Shown here one piece after another: positions 53,492-62,066 of a stretch of DNA of 64,000 bases (position 1 is the first letter of the stretch; every line of letters starts with the position of its first letter). The stretch lies in contig NZ_NGFO01000006.1 in NCBI RefSeq assembly GCF_002149015.1, positions 99,149-163,148 on the forward strand, in the 5' to 3' direction. Position numbers and translations under genes: made by a program. The notes beneath the pieces are model-generated. The model was not told the DNA's origin, made no database searches, and saw nothing but the letters and a program-made list of their open reading frames with translations. The stretch is from Gordonia lacunae. Lineage in GTDB: Bacteria > Actinomycetota > Actinomycetes > Mycobacteriales > Mycobacteriaceae.

Positions 53492-54820
53492 GTGAACACG
53501 CCCCAGACCCCCATGCCGCAGACCCCCGACGACCGCGATCCGATCACCGAACCCTTTGTGCCACCGCCCGGACCGGCGCATCCGCCCGGGCCGTGGATGA
53601 TGAACCAGCAGACCACCTCGCCGCTGCCGCCGATGCCACCGGTGTCGCGGCCCCGCGCCGGGGTCACCAAGCCGATCATCGTCACCGCACTCCTCGCCGG
53701 ACTGCTCGGCGGCGCCGTGGGCATGGGGGGCAGCGCCCTGCTCGGGCACGATTCCGCGTCGGTTCCGGTCCTCAGCTCGCAACCGGCCGCCGCGGCCAAT
53801 GCCGCCGACGCGCAACCCGGTTCGGTGACCTATGCCGCGAGCGTGGCGTCGAAGTCGACCGCGGACATCAAGGTGCAGACCGCGAACGGCACGGCAGTGG
53901 GCAGCGGGATCGTCCTCTCCCCCGATGGATACGTCTTGACCAATCATCACGTCGTCGCGGGCGCCGGCTCCGGGAGCACCATCGTCGTCACCACCGGAGA
54001 CGGACACCAGCACAACGCCACGGTGACCGGGACCTCCCCGTCGTACGACCTGGCCGTGATCAAACTGCAGGGCGCGTCGGGACTGACCCCGGCGGCACTC
54101 GGCGACTCCGACGCGCTGAAGGTGGGCCAGCAGGTGGTGGCCGTCGGCAGCCCCGACAGCCTGTCCAACACGGTGACGTCCGGCATCGTCAGTGCACTGT
54201 CGCGCACGGTGACCGCCGGAGACCAGAACGGTTCGTCGCTCACCGTGTACAACGGTCTGCAGACCGACACCCCGATCAATCCGGGCAATTCCGGTGGGCC
54301 GCTGGTGAATCTGCAGGGGCAGGTGATCGCGGTGAACTCGGCGGTGGACACCGGTCAGGCCGCGAGCGGCGGACCGCAGTCCTTCGGGCTGGGCTTCGCC
54401 ATCCCGATCAACACCGCCAAACGCATCGCCAATCAGCTGTTGCAGGACGGGAAGGCGACCAAACCGGTACTGGGAGTGTCCGGTTCGCTGTCGGCCGGTG
54501 ATCGGACCGAGGGCGCGACGGTCTCGTCGGTGCAGCGTGGCGGCCCGGCCGCGGCGGCAGGCATCCAGCAGGGCGACGTCATCACGAAGATCGGGAACAC
54601 CGCCGTCGCCGACTACGCCGACCTCATGGCGCAGATCCTCACCCACAAGCCCGGCGAAACCGTGCCGGTGACCATCGGTTCGGGCTCCGGCGCCCGCACC
54701 GTCGAGGTGAAGCTGGGCAGCGCCGTCGACGAGCAGGAGACGACAGTCCCGGAGTCCGGCAGCGGATCGGGCGGTTCCCCGTTGCCGTTCGGCGGCAACC
54801 CCTTCGGCCAGATCCCGTGA
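53492..54820 (+). CDS. HtrA/DegP-like membrane-anchored serine protease with PDZ domain
   Basis: 442 residues. A Pro-rich cytoplasmic head (about 55 residues) precedes one membrane segment (IIVTALLAGLLGGAVGMGGS), so the protease faces outside. The triad is in LTNHHVV (His), YDLAVIKL (Asp) and NPGNSGGPL (Ser), and a PDZ domain (GPAAAAGIQQGDVITKIGN) follows. It resembles mycobacterial PepD/HtrB in layout and should degrade misfolded envelope proteins. GTG 53492 or ATG 53468 could be the start. Confidence 0.9.
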   Translation: MNTPQTPMPQTPDDRDPITEPFVPPPGPAHPPGPWMMNQQTTSPLPPMPPVSRPRAGVTKPIIVTALLAGLLGGAVGMGGSALLGHDSASVPVLSSQPAAAANAADAQPGSVTYAASVASKSTADIKVQTANGTAVGSGIVLSPDGYVLTNHHVVAGAGSGSTIVVTTGDGHQHNATVTGTSPSYDLAVIKLQGASGLTPAALGDSDALKVGQQVVAVGSPDSLSNTVTSGIVSALSRTVTAGDQNGSSLTVYNGLQTDTPINPGNSGGPLVNLQGQVIAVNSAVDTGQAASGGPQSFGLGFAIPINTAKRIANQLLQDGKATKPVLGVSGSLSAGDRTEGATVSSVQRGGPAAAAGIQQGDVITKIGNTAVADYADLMAQILTHKPGETVPVTIGSGSGARTVEVKLGSAVDEQETTVPESGSGSGGSPLPFGGNPFGQIP

Positions 54821-54855
54821 CCCGTCGGAACCCCACGACCCGGGGCCTCGTCAGG

Positions 54856-55293
54856 TCAGCTCGGTGAGAGTTGCTGGGCGAGCATGACGATGATGTCGCT
54901 CGGGCCGCGCACGTAGGTGAGTTTGTACAGGTCCTCGTAGGTGGCGACGCCGCGCAACGGATGACAGCCGTGTCGCGCCGCCACTTCGAGGGACGCGTCG
55001 ATGTCGTCGACCGAGAACGCGACGCGATGCATCCCGATGTCGTTGGGCTGGGTGGGTCGGGTCTCGACGGCCTCCGGGTGGATGTACTCGAAGAGTTCGA
55101 GGCGCCCGTGCCCGTCCGGGGTCTGCAGCATGGCGATCTTCGCGTGATTGCCGTCGAGTCCGACAGCGGTGTCGGTCCATTCCCCGCTGACGGTGTCCCG
55201 GCCGATGACCTCGAGACCGAGGTCGGTGAAGAAGGCGATCGCGGCGTCGAGGTCGCGCACTGCGATGGCGACGTTCTCGAGTGAGATGGGCAT
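54856..55293 (-). CDS. VOC (glyoxalase/bleomycin resistance) family protein
   Basis: 145 residues with two beta-alpha-beta-beta-beta modules: ENVAIAVRDLDAAIAFF and GMHRVAFSVDDIDASLEVA. His/Glu metal positions (RLELFEY, PSDIIVML) resemble methylmalonyl-CoA epimerase or lactoylglutathione lyase relatives; the substrate cannot be told. ATG 55293. Confidence 0.8.
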   Translation of the reverse strand: MPISLENVAIAVRDLDAAIAFFTDLGLEVIGRDTVSGEWTDTAVGLDGNHAKIAMLQTPDGHGRLELFEYIHPEAVETRPTQPNDIGMHRVAFSVDDIDASLEVAARHGCHPLRGVATYEDLYKLTYVRGPSDIIVMLAQQLSPS

Positions 55294-55346
55294 GACGGTC
55301 ACGCTAGTGGGCGCGCGTGCCGAATACGACGACCGGCGAACCTCAT

Positions 55347-55400
55347 CTCGACCGATGGACTTCGATCGAGGTCTGGCAGTCGAGTTGAGGTCCGTCGGTC
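55347..55400. repeat. Dispersed 54-bp repeat, second copy
   Basis: Matches the complement of 15373-15426 at 53 of 54 bases. It lies between the VOC start and the msrA stop and lacks the second inverted arm seen at 15421-15442. Confidence 0.92.
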
Positions 55401-55406
55401 GCTTCG

Positions 55407-55898
55407 TCAGGCCCGGTACTTGGTCAGCAGCTCCTGCGGGAGATGGCACGCGCTGTCCGGGAACCGTGCGAGTCGATCCTGGTGCTCATCGGCACTGCGC
55501 ACATAGTTCGTCAGCGGGAGCACCTCGACGGCGATGCGATCCGCGTCGTCCCGCGCCCCGATGAATTGTCGTGCCCGTACGAGGTGCTCCGGATCGTCGG
55601 AGTACACACCGGTGCGGTACTTCTCGCCGACATCAGGCCCCTGCCTGTTCTGGCTGTACGGGTCGATGATCTCGAAGAGGTACGCGATGAGCTGCTCGAC
55701 GCTGACGACGGCCGGATCGAACCGGGTCCGGACACATTCGGCGTATCCGTCGTACTCGCCGTCGAGGGACCGGGTCGCGCCGTTGGCCCGGCCCGCCTCG
55801 GTGGACGTCACCCCGGGCAGCGTCGCGAGGAAGGCCTGCACACCCCACAAACAGCCGCCGGCGAGGTAGATCTCCTCGTTCGGCGCGACGGACGTCAT
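55407..55898 (-). CDS. msrA: Peptide methionine sulfoxide reductase A
   Basis: 163 residues. The catalytic Cys is in AGGCLWGVQAFL, with Leu in place of the common Phe. DPAVVSVEQLIAYLFEIIDP and GPDVGEKYRTGVYS are family segments, and a C-terminal Cys (SACHLPQ) may resolve the disulfide. It repairs methionine-S-sulfoxide in proteins. ATG 55898 sits 4 bases from a direct repeat that bounds the neighbouring HEPN-like gene. Confidence 0.93.
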   Translation of the reverse strand: MTSVAPNEEIYLAGGCLWGVQAFLATLPGVTSTEAGRANGATRSLDGEYDGYAECVRTRFDPAVVSVEQLIAYLFEIIDPYSQNRQGPDVGEKYRTGVYSDDPEHLVRARQFIGARDDADRIAVEVLPLTNYVRSADEHQDRLARFPDSACHLPQELLTKYRA

Positions 55899-55901
55899 CG
55901 C

Positions 55902-55921
55902 ACGATCAGACGTTGAACCGG
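55902..55921. repeat. 20-bp direct repeat, left copy (attachment-like)
   Basis: ACGATCAGACGTTGAACCGG, identical to 56746-56765, with five more matching bases (TCGAC) just beyond. It contains the stop codon and last codons of the HEPN-like gene. Confidence 0.9.
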
Positions 55922-56733
55922 CAGTCGACTGGGTACGCCTCCAACTCACTGCGGTAGTCATGCTCAAGTCCGAGACGATCCTGCCACTCGATAACGAAGC
56001 GCGCCGCCGTATCGCAGGCCCAGCTCGCGCATCCGGCTCCAAGCACCTTATTCGGGAACAAGGGTGGACCAACAGACTGCCGATTCTCGCCTGCCCGCTG
56101 CATCACTCCGATGAACACCCTTTGAAGGTCAACAGTATTCGGGCTCTCCGAGTTGTAGTGAATCAGATAGTTTCTCAACTGAATCAATGCGGCAACGTCC
56201 TGAAGCGGCGAACAACCGGGATCGAAGGATCGCTTGCCCGCACACAGCAGTGCCAGCTGATACTTATGAATGACTGAGATCCGGTCACTCGGAACGGCGC
56301 CACCCTTCCATAGCTCGCGCATTTGCTCGCGCGCGGTTTGCGATAGGCCGCGAGTCCGAGGCGTACCGTGCGGCTTGTCCGCGGCATCCGAGAACAACTC
56401 GTTGACGAAACCCTCCAAGAACATCACAGCCGACACGACAGCATTTATCGCGTCAGCCCTGTGCGCCGGGTCTAGTCGCGCCGTGCCTTCCACTACCAGC
56501 GCATCCTCGCGCTCCGAGCACATTTGCGCGGACCTCTTGGCCGACCACAACGAGTGCACGGCCATGTAGACACGCGCGAACGCGCCCTTGGCGCCTCCAC
56601 CATTGAACGACACCGCGTCCCAACCGAGGAGATACACCTCAACCTCGGCGCTCCCCGTAACGACTGCCCCGCCGGAGGCGCCTGCAGCGTCGGTGTGGGT
56701 GTCTGCAAGCTCGTCGGCGTCTTCCGGCACCAC
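55906..56733 (-). CDS. HEPN-like protein in a low-GC insert
   Basis: 275 residues. The helical C-terminal half has AINAVVSAVMFLEGFVNELF, HKYQLALLCAG and an R-N-x3-H motif (Arg187 to His192 in IQLRNYLIHYNSE), the Rx4-6H signature of HEPN ribonucleases used in toxin-antitoxin and phage-defence systems. The N-terminal 90 residues are not recognised. Bases 56101-56220 are 50% GC by count, against 72% at 56821-56880 in ychF, so the gene looks acquired. It sits exactly between 20-bp direct repeats at the 3' end of ychF and ends in the same residues, RFNV. No antitoxin or integrase is visible. GTG start at 56733 is tentative. Confidence 0.6.
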   Translation of the reverse strand: MVPEDADELADTHTDAAGASGGAVVTGSAEVEVYLLGWDAVSFNGGGAKGAFARVYMAVHSLWSAKRSAQMCSEREDALVVEGTARLDPAHRADAINAVVSAVMFLEGFVNELFSDAADKPHGTPRTRGLSQTAREQMRELWKGGAVPSDRISVIHKYQLALLCAGKRSFDPGCSPLQDVAALIQLRNYLIHYNSESPNTVDLQRVFIGVMQRAGENRQSVGPPLFPNKVLGAGCASWACDTAARFVIEWQDRLGLEHDYRSELEAYPVDCRFNV

Positions 56734-56745
56734 GCTACCCCTTAG

Positions 56746-56765
56746 ACGATCAGACGTTGAACCGG
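56746..56765. repeat. 20-bp direct repeat, right copy in the ychF 3' end (attachment-like)
   Basis: Identical to 55902-55921; it includes the ychF stop codon and its last codons. The copies are 844 bases apart. Confidence 0.9.
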
Positions 56766-57829
56766 AACTCGACGACGTCGCCGTCTTTCATGACGTAGTC
56801 CTTGCCCTCCATGCGCACCTTGCCCGCGGACTTGGCCGCGGCCATCGATCCGGCGGCGTCGAGGTCGTCGAAGGACACGATCTCGGCCTTGATGAAGCCC
56901 TTTTCGAAGTCGGTGTGGATGACACCCGCAGCCTTGGGCGCGGTGTCGCCCTGGTGGATGGTCCACGCGCGGGATTCCTTGGGGCCGGCGGTGAGATAGG
57001 TCTGCAGCCCCAGGGTGTGAAAACCGGCGCGCGCCAACGATGTCAGGCCCGGCTCCTCCTGCCCGATGGAGTCGAGCAGTTCCTGGGCGTCCTCCTCGTC
57101 GAGCTCCAGGAGCTCGCTCTCCACCTTGGCGTCGAGGAACACCGCATCGGCGGGTGCGACGGCAGCGCGCAGCTCGGCCTTCTTCGCGTCGTCGGTCAGC
57201 ACGCCCTCGTCGGAGTTGAAGACGTAGAGGAACGGCTTCGCGGTCATCAGGTGCAGCTCGCGTACCGACGACAGATCGAACGAATCCTGCTGCGAGAACA
57301 GGGTTTTGCCGGTGTCGAGAATCTCCTGCGCCTGCTTCGCGGCGGCCAGGGTCTCGGCCAGGTCCTTGTTCTTGCGTGCGTCCTTCTCCAGGCGCGGGAT
57401 CGCCTTCTCCAGGGTCTGCATGTCGGCCAGGATCAGCTCGGTCTCGATGACCTCGATGTCGGCGAACGGGTCGACACGACCGTCGACGTGGACGACGTCG
57501 CCATCGTCGAACACCCGGACCACCTGACAGATGGCGTCGGCCTCCCTGATGTTGGCCAGGAACTGGTTGCCCATGCCCTCACCCTCCGACGCACCCTTCA
57601 CGATGCCGGCGATGTCCACGAAGGACACCGTGGCAGGCAGGATCCGCTCGCTGCCGAAGATCTCCGCGAGACGTTCGAGCCGACGATCCGGCAGTTCGAC
57701 CACGCCGACGTTGGGCTCGATGGTCGCGAACGGATAGTTCGCGGCGAGGACGTCGTTACGGGTCAGGGCATTGAACAGGGTCGACTTACCGACGTTGGGC
57801 AGACCGACGATTCCCAGGGTGAGACTCAC
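56750..57829 (-). CDS. ychF: Redox-responsive ATPase YchF
   Basis: 359 residues, full length. GLPNVGKSTLFNAL is the P-loop, DIAGIVKGASEGEGMGNQFL the switch region, and the TGS-like C-terminus ends VVEFRFNV. YchF/OLA1 proteins bind ATP and ribosomes and respond to oxidative stress. ATG 57829. Its 3' end doubles as one side of the direct repeat around the HEPN-like insert but is intact. Confidence 0.95.
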   Translation of the reverse strand: MSLTLGIVGLPNVGKSTLFNALTRNDVLAANYPFATIEPNVGVVELPDRRLERLAEIFGSERILPATVSFVDIAGIVKGASEGEGMGNQFLANIREADAICQVVRVFDDGDVVHVDGRVDPFADIEVIETELILADMQTLEKAIPRLEKDARKNKDLAETLAAAKQAQEILDTGKTLFSQQDSFDLSSVRELHLMTAKPFLYVFNSDEGVLTDDAKKAELRAAVAPADAVFLDAKVESELLELDEEDAQELLDSIGQEEPGLTSLARAGFHTLGLQTYLTAGPKESRAWTIHQGDTAPKAAGVIHTDFEKGFIKAEIVSFDDLDAAGSMAAAKSAGKVRMEGKDYVMKDGDVVEFRFNV

Positions 57830-57886
57830 GGGCGCCCAGTCTATCGGCAGGCGGCCCGGCGTCCGGCGGGGCGTCGGCCCAGCGGG

Positions 57887-59185
57887 TCAGTCGCGGTCGA
57901 GCAACCCCTTCACCGGGTTCGGCGGATCGTCCGGCGGGTCCTTGTCGGGAACGCCGACCTGAGTCGTCACCGGGGTGTTCGGCGGTGGCAGCGACTCACC
58001 GGCGCGCTCGGCGATCAGCTCGTTCAGGTACCGCAGGACGACGGCCAGGGAGGCCACCGCGGGCACCGCGAGGAAGGCGCCGGTGATGCCGAAGAGCGTG
58101 CCGCCGAGCGTCACCGACAAGAGCACGATCACCGCGTGCAGGTCCATGGACTTGGCCTGCAGCCACGGCTGCAGCACGTTCCCCTCGAGTTGCTGCACCG
58201 CGAGGATGATGCCGAGCACGATGAGCGCGGTGGTCAAACCGTTCGACACCAGTGCGATCAGCACCGCCAGGGCACCGGCGACGAACGCGCCGACGATGGG
58301 GATGAAGCCACCGAGGAAGGTGATCACCACCAGCACGCCGGCGAGGGGTACACCCAGGATGAACAGGCCCAAGCCGATGAGTGCGGCGTCGACGAAGCTG
58401 ACGATCGCCTGCGTGCGGATGAAGCCGCCCAAGCTGTTCCACATGCGGGTCAGGACCTCGCCGAGGTGGTTGCCCGACGGGCGGCCGACGGTGCGGTCGA
58501 GCCACGGCACGAACTTCGGGCCGTCTTTGAGGAAGAAGAACACCAGCACGAGCGAGGTGAACATCGTGATGAGGACCGAGGTGGCCGTCCCGACGCCGCT
58601 GAAGACCCCCGCCGCGATGACCGACGCGCTCGACTGCAGTCGGCCGGTGATCGTGTCGACCATGTTGTCGAGCTGTCTGTCGTCGATGTTGAGCGGCGGA
58701 CCCTGCACCCAATCCTGGAGGTGCCGGACGCCGTCGGTCGCGCGACTGGCCAGTTCCGGGGCCTGGTCGACAACCGACGGCACGATCAGGCCGATCACGC
58801 CGCCGAGCACGCCGAGCCCGATCAGCATCATCAGCAACGACGCGGCGGCGGCCGGTATCCCGTGGTTGCGCATCCACCGCACCGGCGGCCACAGGATGGT
58901 GCACGCGATGATCGCCAGCAAGATGGGCAGCAGGATCACCCAGAACTTCGCCAGCAACCAGAACAGCACCCAGAGGGCGGCGGCCACGAGCACGATCTGC
59001 AGGCCCACCGTCGCGCAGGAGCGCAGGCCGGCCATCATCACCTGCGCCCGCGTCGGATACGACTTCTTGCCGCCGCCGAGCACCGCGTCGCCGCCGAGGA
59101 CGGCATCGGCACCGAGCTTGCTGGTCTCTTGTGTCGCGTCGGCGGACGTGCCGTCCGCGCGCTGATCGTCCGAGCTGTCGGTCAC
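57887..59185 (-). CDS. AI-2E family transporter (PerM-like), copy 2
   Basis: 432 residues: a polar N-terminus, about eight membrane segments and FIPIVGAFVAGALAVLIALV plus LEGNVLQPWLQAKSMDLHAV, strongly typical of the family. It is only distantly like copy 1 at 20964-22238. GTG 59185 is preferred with GAGG upstream; an in-frame start at 59215 also exists. It precedes ychF on the same strand, 57 bases away. Confidence 0.88.
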   Translation of the reverse strand: MTDSSDDQRADGTSADATQETSKLGADAVLGGDAVLGGGKKSYPTRAQVMMAGLRSCATVGLQIVLVAAALWVLFWLLAKFWVILLPILLAIIACTILWPPVRWMRNHGIPAAAASLLMMLIGLGVLGGVIGLIVPSVVDQAPELASRATDGVRHLQDWVQGPPLNIDDRQLDNMVDTITGRLQSSASVIAAGVFSGVGTATSVLITMFTSLVLVFFFLKDGPKFVPWLDRTVGRPSGNHLGEVLTRMWNSLGGFIRTQAIVSFVDAALIGLGLFILGVPLAGVLVVITFLGGFIPIVGAFVAGALAVLIALVSNGLTTALIVLGIILAVQQLEGNVLQPWLQAKSMDLHAVIVLLSVTLGGTLFGITGAFLAVPAVASLAVVLRYLNELIAERAGESLPPPNTPVTTQVGVPDKDPPDDPPNPVKGLLDRD

Positions 59186-59266
59186 CTGAGGGATCCTCAC
59201 ACATCGCGGTGACAAAGCGACATCGACGCGGCGACGGCCGGCCGAACGCGACCGGACCGCCGACGA

Positions 59267-59308
59267 GATCTGCGGCGACGGATCTGCGGCGACGGATCAG
59301 TGGCGACG
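59267..59308. repeat. Three tandem 14-bp units
   Basis: GATCTGCGGCGACG at 59267 and 59281, then GATCAGTGGCGACG at 59295. The third unit runs into the last codons of the gene that ends at 59297. Confidence 0.85.
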
Positions 59309-59641
59309 GAGTTTGCGCCCGAGGTACCGGATCAGGGAGTTGATGGCCTCGAGCTCGGCGTCGACCTGGTTGAAGACGGCCGGGGCGTCCCCGCGCCCGT
59401 CGGAACCGGCCCCGGCTCGTGGCCGGGCGGCGTCGACCGACGAGAGTGCGTGCTCGACGACCTGCGAAGGCGGCTTCATCGGCGGAGCCACGACGCCGAG
59501 CTCGGCTTCTTCGGCGCAGACGCGCCTGATCGTCTCCGGGCCATACAGGCCCATCATCATCTCCAGACCCCAGGCGGGGAGTCCGGCGAGCGGAAGGTCG
59601 TCGTGCCGGCTTCGTCGGCGGCCATCGAACCGGGTGGTCAT
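59297..59641 (-). CDS. Conserved-looking hypothetical protein
   Basis: 114 residues, no membrane or signal segment. PLAGLPAWGLEMMMGLYGPE suggests a helical core and the C-terminus (ELEAINSLIRYLGRKLRRH) a basic amphipathic helix. The central part is low complexity. Not recognised. ATG 59641; divergent from the ada-alkA fusion gene with 119 bases between. Confidence 0.55.
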   Translation of the reverse strand: MTTRFDGRRRSRHDDLPLAGLPAWGLEMMMGLYGPETIRRVCAEEAELGVVAPPMKPPSQVVEHALSSVDAARPRAGAGSDGRGDAPAVFNQVDAELEAINSLIRYLGRKLRRH

Positions 59642-59760
59642 GGCGTCATGGTGCCACACGCATGTAACCCAGATCACACTTTTCGCCCGCTCAGTGGGAC
59701 GGCTGTCGCCGTGTCCGATTCCCGCCAGACCCCGCCGCCGCCGGGTGACACAGTGGACCG

Positions 59761-61317
59761 GTGACCACACGCATCGCAACCGACGCCGACACCGCGGGAA
59801 CCGCGCCGGACTTCGACCGGTGTTACCGCGCGGTGCAGGCCCGCGACGCCCGCTTCGACGGACAGTTCTTCGTCACGGTCCGCACCACCGGTATCTACTG
59901 CCGTCCGTCGTGCCCGGCCCAGACACCCCGGCCCGCCAACGTCGGATTCGTGCTCACCGCCGCAGCGGCCCAGCAGCAGGGCTTCCGTGCCTGCCGGCGG
60001 TGCGCGCCCGATGCCGTACCCGGGTCTCCACTGTGGAACATCAACGCCGACATGTCGGCTCGCGCGATGCGGCTCATCGCCGACGGGGTCGTCGAACGCG
60101 AGGGAGTCGACGGACTCGCCACGCGCCTGCGGTACTCGCCCCGGCATCTCACCCGGGTGCTGACCCGGCATCTGGGCGCCGGGCCGCTCGCCCTCGCCCG
60201 GGCGCATCGGGCCACCAACGCGCGGGTGCTCATCCAATGCACGACGATGCCGATGACCGACATCGCCTTCGCCGCCGGATTCGCCAGCGTTCGTCAGTTC
60301 AACGACACCGTCCGCGCGGTCTTCGGGCTCACCCCCACCGAACTCCGCCGACTTCCCCGTCGCAAGAACACGCCGAACGGCACCGATTCCGCGCCCGGGA
60401 GCGTCACCCTGCGACTGCCGTTCCGCGCGCCGTACCGCTGGCCGTGGATGCGGTGGTTCCTCCACGCCCACGCCGCCGCGGGCGTCGAGTCCGTGGTCGA
60501 CGACCCGAACAGCCCCCATGGCTGGCGCTATCGTCGGGTCCTCGCGCTGCCACACGGCATGGCCTCGGCAGAAGTGGAACCACGGGACGATCACGCCGTC
60601 GTGGCGCTCCGCGGACTCGACATGCGCGATCTCGGTGTCGCGGTCAACCGGATCCGTCGTCTGCTCGACCTCGACGCCGACATCACCGCCGCGCAGGACG
60701 TGCTGGCCGCGGACGACACGATGCGACCACTGCTCGAGCGCGCTCCCGGGCTCCGGGCGCCGGGAAGTCTCGACCCGGCCGAGACGATCATCCGCACGAT
60801 GCTCGGCCAGCAGGTCAGCCTCGCCGCCGCCCGCAACCAGATCGACCGGCTCGTCGACGTCCTCGGTGAGCCCGTCGGCGACACGTTCCCGCCTGCGTCC
60901 GACGACGCGTCGACGGCAGATGGCGAGCCGCCGTCGAAGTCCTTCCCGACGCCGAGCGTCATCGCCGCCCGCGGACGCGAGGTCCTGCGGGGGCCGAGGC
61001 GGCGGGTCGACGCCGTGATCGGCGTCGCCGAAGCACTCGCCGACAGACGAGTGGAACCGCATGTGGGGGTTGATGCGTCTGATCTTCGTGCCCAGCTCCT
61101 CGAACTGCCCGGCATCGGACCCTGGACCGCCGACATCGTCACGATGCGAGTCACCGGCGATCCCGACGTCCTGCTCACGAACGATCTCGTGGTCGTCCGG
61201 GCAGCCGCCGACCTCGGGATCGATCTGCGGAAGACCGAGCACTGGGCGCCCTGGCGCTCGTACGCGACCATGCACCTGTGGCGACACCGACTCGACGCCG
61301 CCGGGCAGATCGTGTGA
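59761..61317 (+). CDS. Ada-type regulator fused to AlkA 3-methyladenine DNA glycosylase
   Basis: 518 residues. The N-terminal Ada zinc domain has TGIYCRPSCPAQ and GFRACRRCAPDA, whose first Cys accepts methyl groups from DNA phosphotriesters. An AraC-type helix-turn-helix follows (LATRLRYSPRHLTRVLTRHL, DIAFAAGFASVRQFNDTV), then the AlkA domain with helix-hairpin-helix LLELPGIGPWTADIV and catalytic Asp in LLTNDLVV. The fusion is known in actinobacteria and joins methylation sensing to base removal. GTG start 59761. The MGMT gene follows after 76 bases. Confidence 0.92.
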   Translation: MTTRIATDADTAGTAPDFDRCYRAVQARDARFDGQFFVTVRTTGIYCRPSCPAQTPRPANVGFVLTAAAAQQQGFRACRRCAPDAVPGSPLWNINADMSARAMRLIADGVVEREGVDGLATRLRYSPRHLTRVLTRHLGAGPLALARAHRATNARVLIQCTTMPMTDIAFAAGFASVRQFNDTVRAVFGLTPTELRRLPRRKNTPNGTDSAPGSVTLRLPFRAPYRWPWMRWFLHAHAAAGVESVVDDPNSPHGWRYRRVLALPHGMASAEVEPRDDHAVVALRGLDMRDLGVAVNRIRRLLDLDADITAAQDVLAADDTMRPLLERAPGLRAPGSLDPAETIIRTMLGQQVSLAAARNQIDRLVDVLGEPVGDTFPPASDDASTADGEPPSKSFPTPSVIAARGREVLRGPRRRVDAVIGVAEALADRRVEPHVGVDASDLRAQLLELPGIGPWTADIVTMRVTGDPDVLLTNDLVVVRAAADLGIDLRKTEHWAPWRSYATMHLWRHRLDAAGQIV

Positions 61318-61393
61318 CGGGCAGACATCCGACGACCGACTCCCCTCTCGATCCCTGCACCGATCACCGCCCCACCGAATTGCTAGGAGCGAC

Positions 61394-62008
61394 ATGTCCG
61401 CACCGACCACCGCCCGCGACACCACCGGCCCCGGATCCATCGGCACCGAATCATCCGTTCGCGGAACAGACCGTCCCACAACCACGATCGCCGGCCATGC
61501 CATCGTCGCCACGCCGAACGGTCCGTTCACCGTCATCGCCGACCCGGACCTGAACGTCCTGGCGTCGGGCTGGACCGACGACCCCGCCTATCTGACGGCA
61601 CTCGTCCACCGGGCTCTGCGACCGGAATCGCTCCGGCCCTCGGCCGCGCTGGGCTCGATCACCGACGCGGTGTCGGCCTACTACGCCGGGGATCTCGCCG
61701 CGCCGGCGCGCATTCCCGTCGTGCAACGCTCCGGCGGCGTCTTCCTGGGCCCGGCCTGGGACGCCCTGCGCAAGGTCGAGGCCGGGCACCCCGTCACCTA
61801 CACCCGCTTCGCCGAACTGGCCGGCCAGCCTGCTGCGGTACGGGCCGCGGCGGCGGCCTGCGCACGCAACGCGGCCGCGCTCTTCGTGCCGTGCCACCGG
61901 GTGAAGCGCAGCGACGGCTCTCTCGGCGGCTTCCGGTACGGCCTGCCCACGAAGCAGTGGCTGCTCGACTTCGAGGCCGGCGTGGAGGTCGCCTCGGCCG
62001 ACAGGTGA
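61394..62008 (+). CDS. ogt: Methylated-DNA-protein cysteine methyltransferase
   Basis: 204 residues. The acceptor Cys is in the invariant PCHRV, preceded by RNAAALFV and followed by GGFRYGLPTKQWLL. It removes O6-alkyl groups from guanine in a suicide reaction. ATG 61394 follows TAGGAG. The first 35 residues are Thr/Gly-rich and not part of the fold. It probably forms an alkylation-response operon with the upstream Ada-AlkA gene. Confidence 0.92.
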   Translation: MSAPTTARDTTGPGSIGTESSVRGTDRPTTTIAGHAIVATPNGPFTVIADPDLNVLASGWTDDPAYLTALVHRALRPESLRPSAALGSITDAVSAYYAGDLAAPARIPVVQRSGGVFLGPAWDALRKVEAGHPVTYTRFAELAGQPAAVRAAAAACARNAAALFVPCHRVKRSDGSLGGFRYGLPTKQWLLDFEAGVEVASADR

Positions 62009-62066
62009 CGCGCGGAACGCGCCGGGCCGGCCGACGTTGTCGGGGGTGTCCGACACCATCGACGAC

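Noticed and set aside
56588..59212. Plus-strand open frame of 874 residues opposite ychF and the AI-2E gene
   Set aside because: It is antisense to two certain genes, has a composition rich in His/Gln/Arg/Gly without motifs, and is a by-product of high GC.
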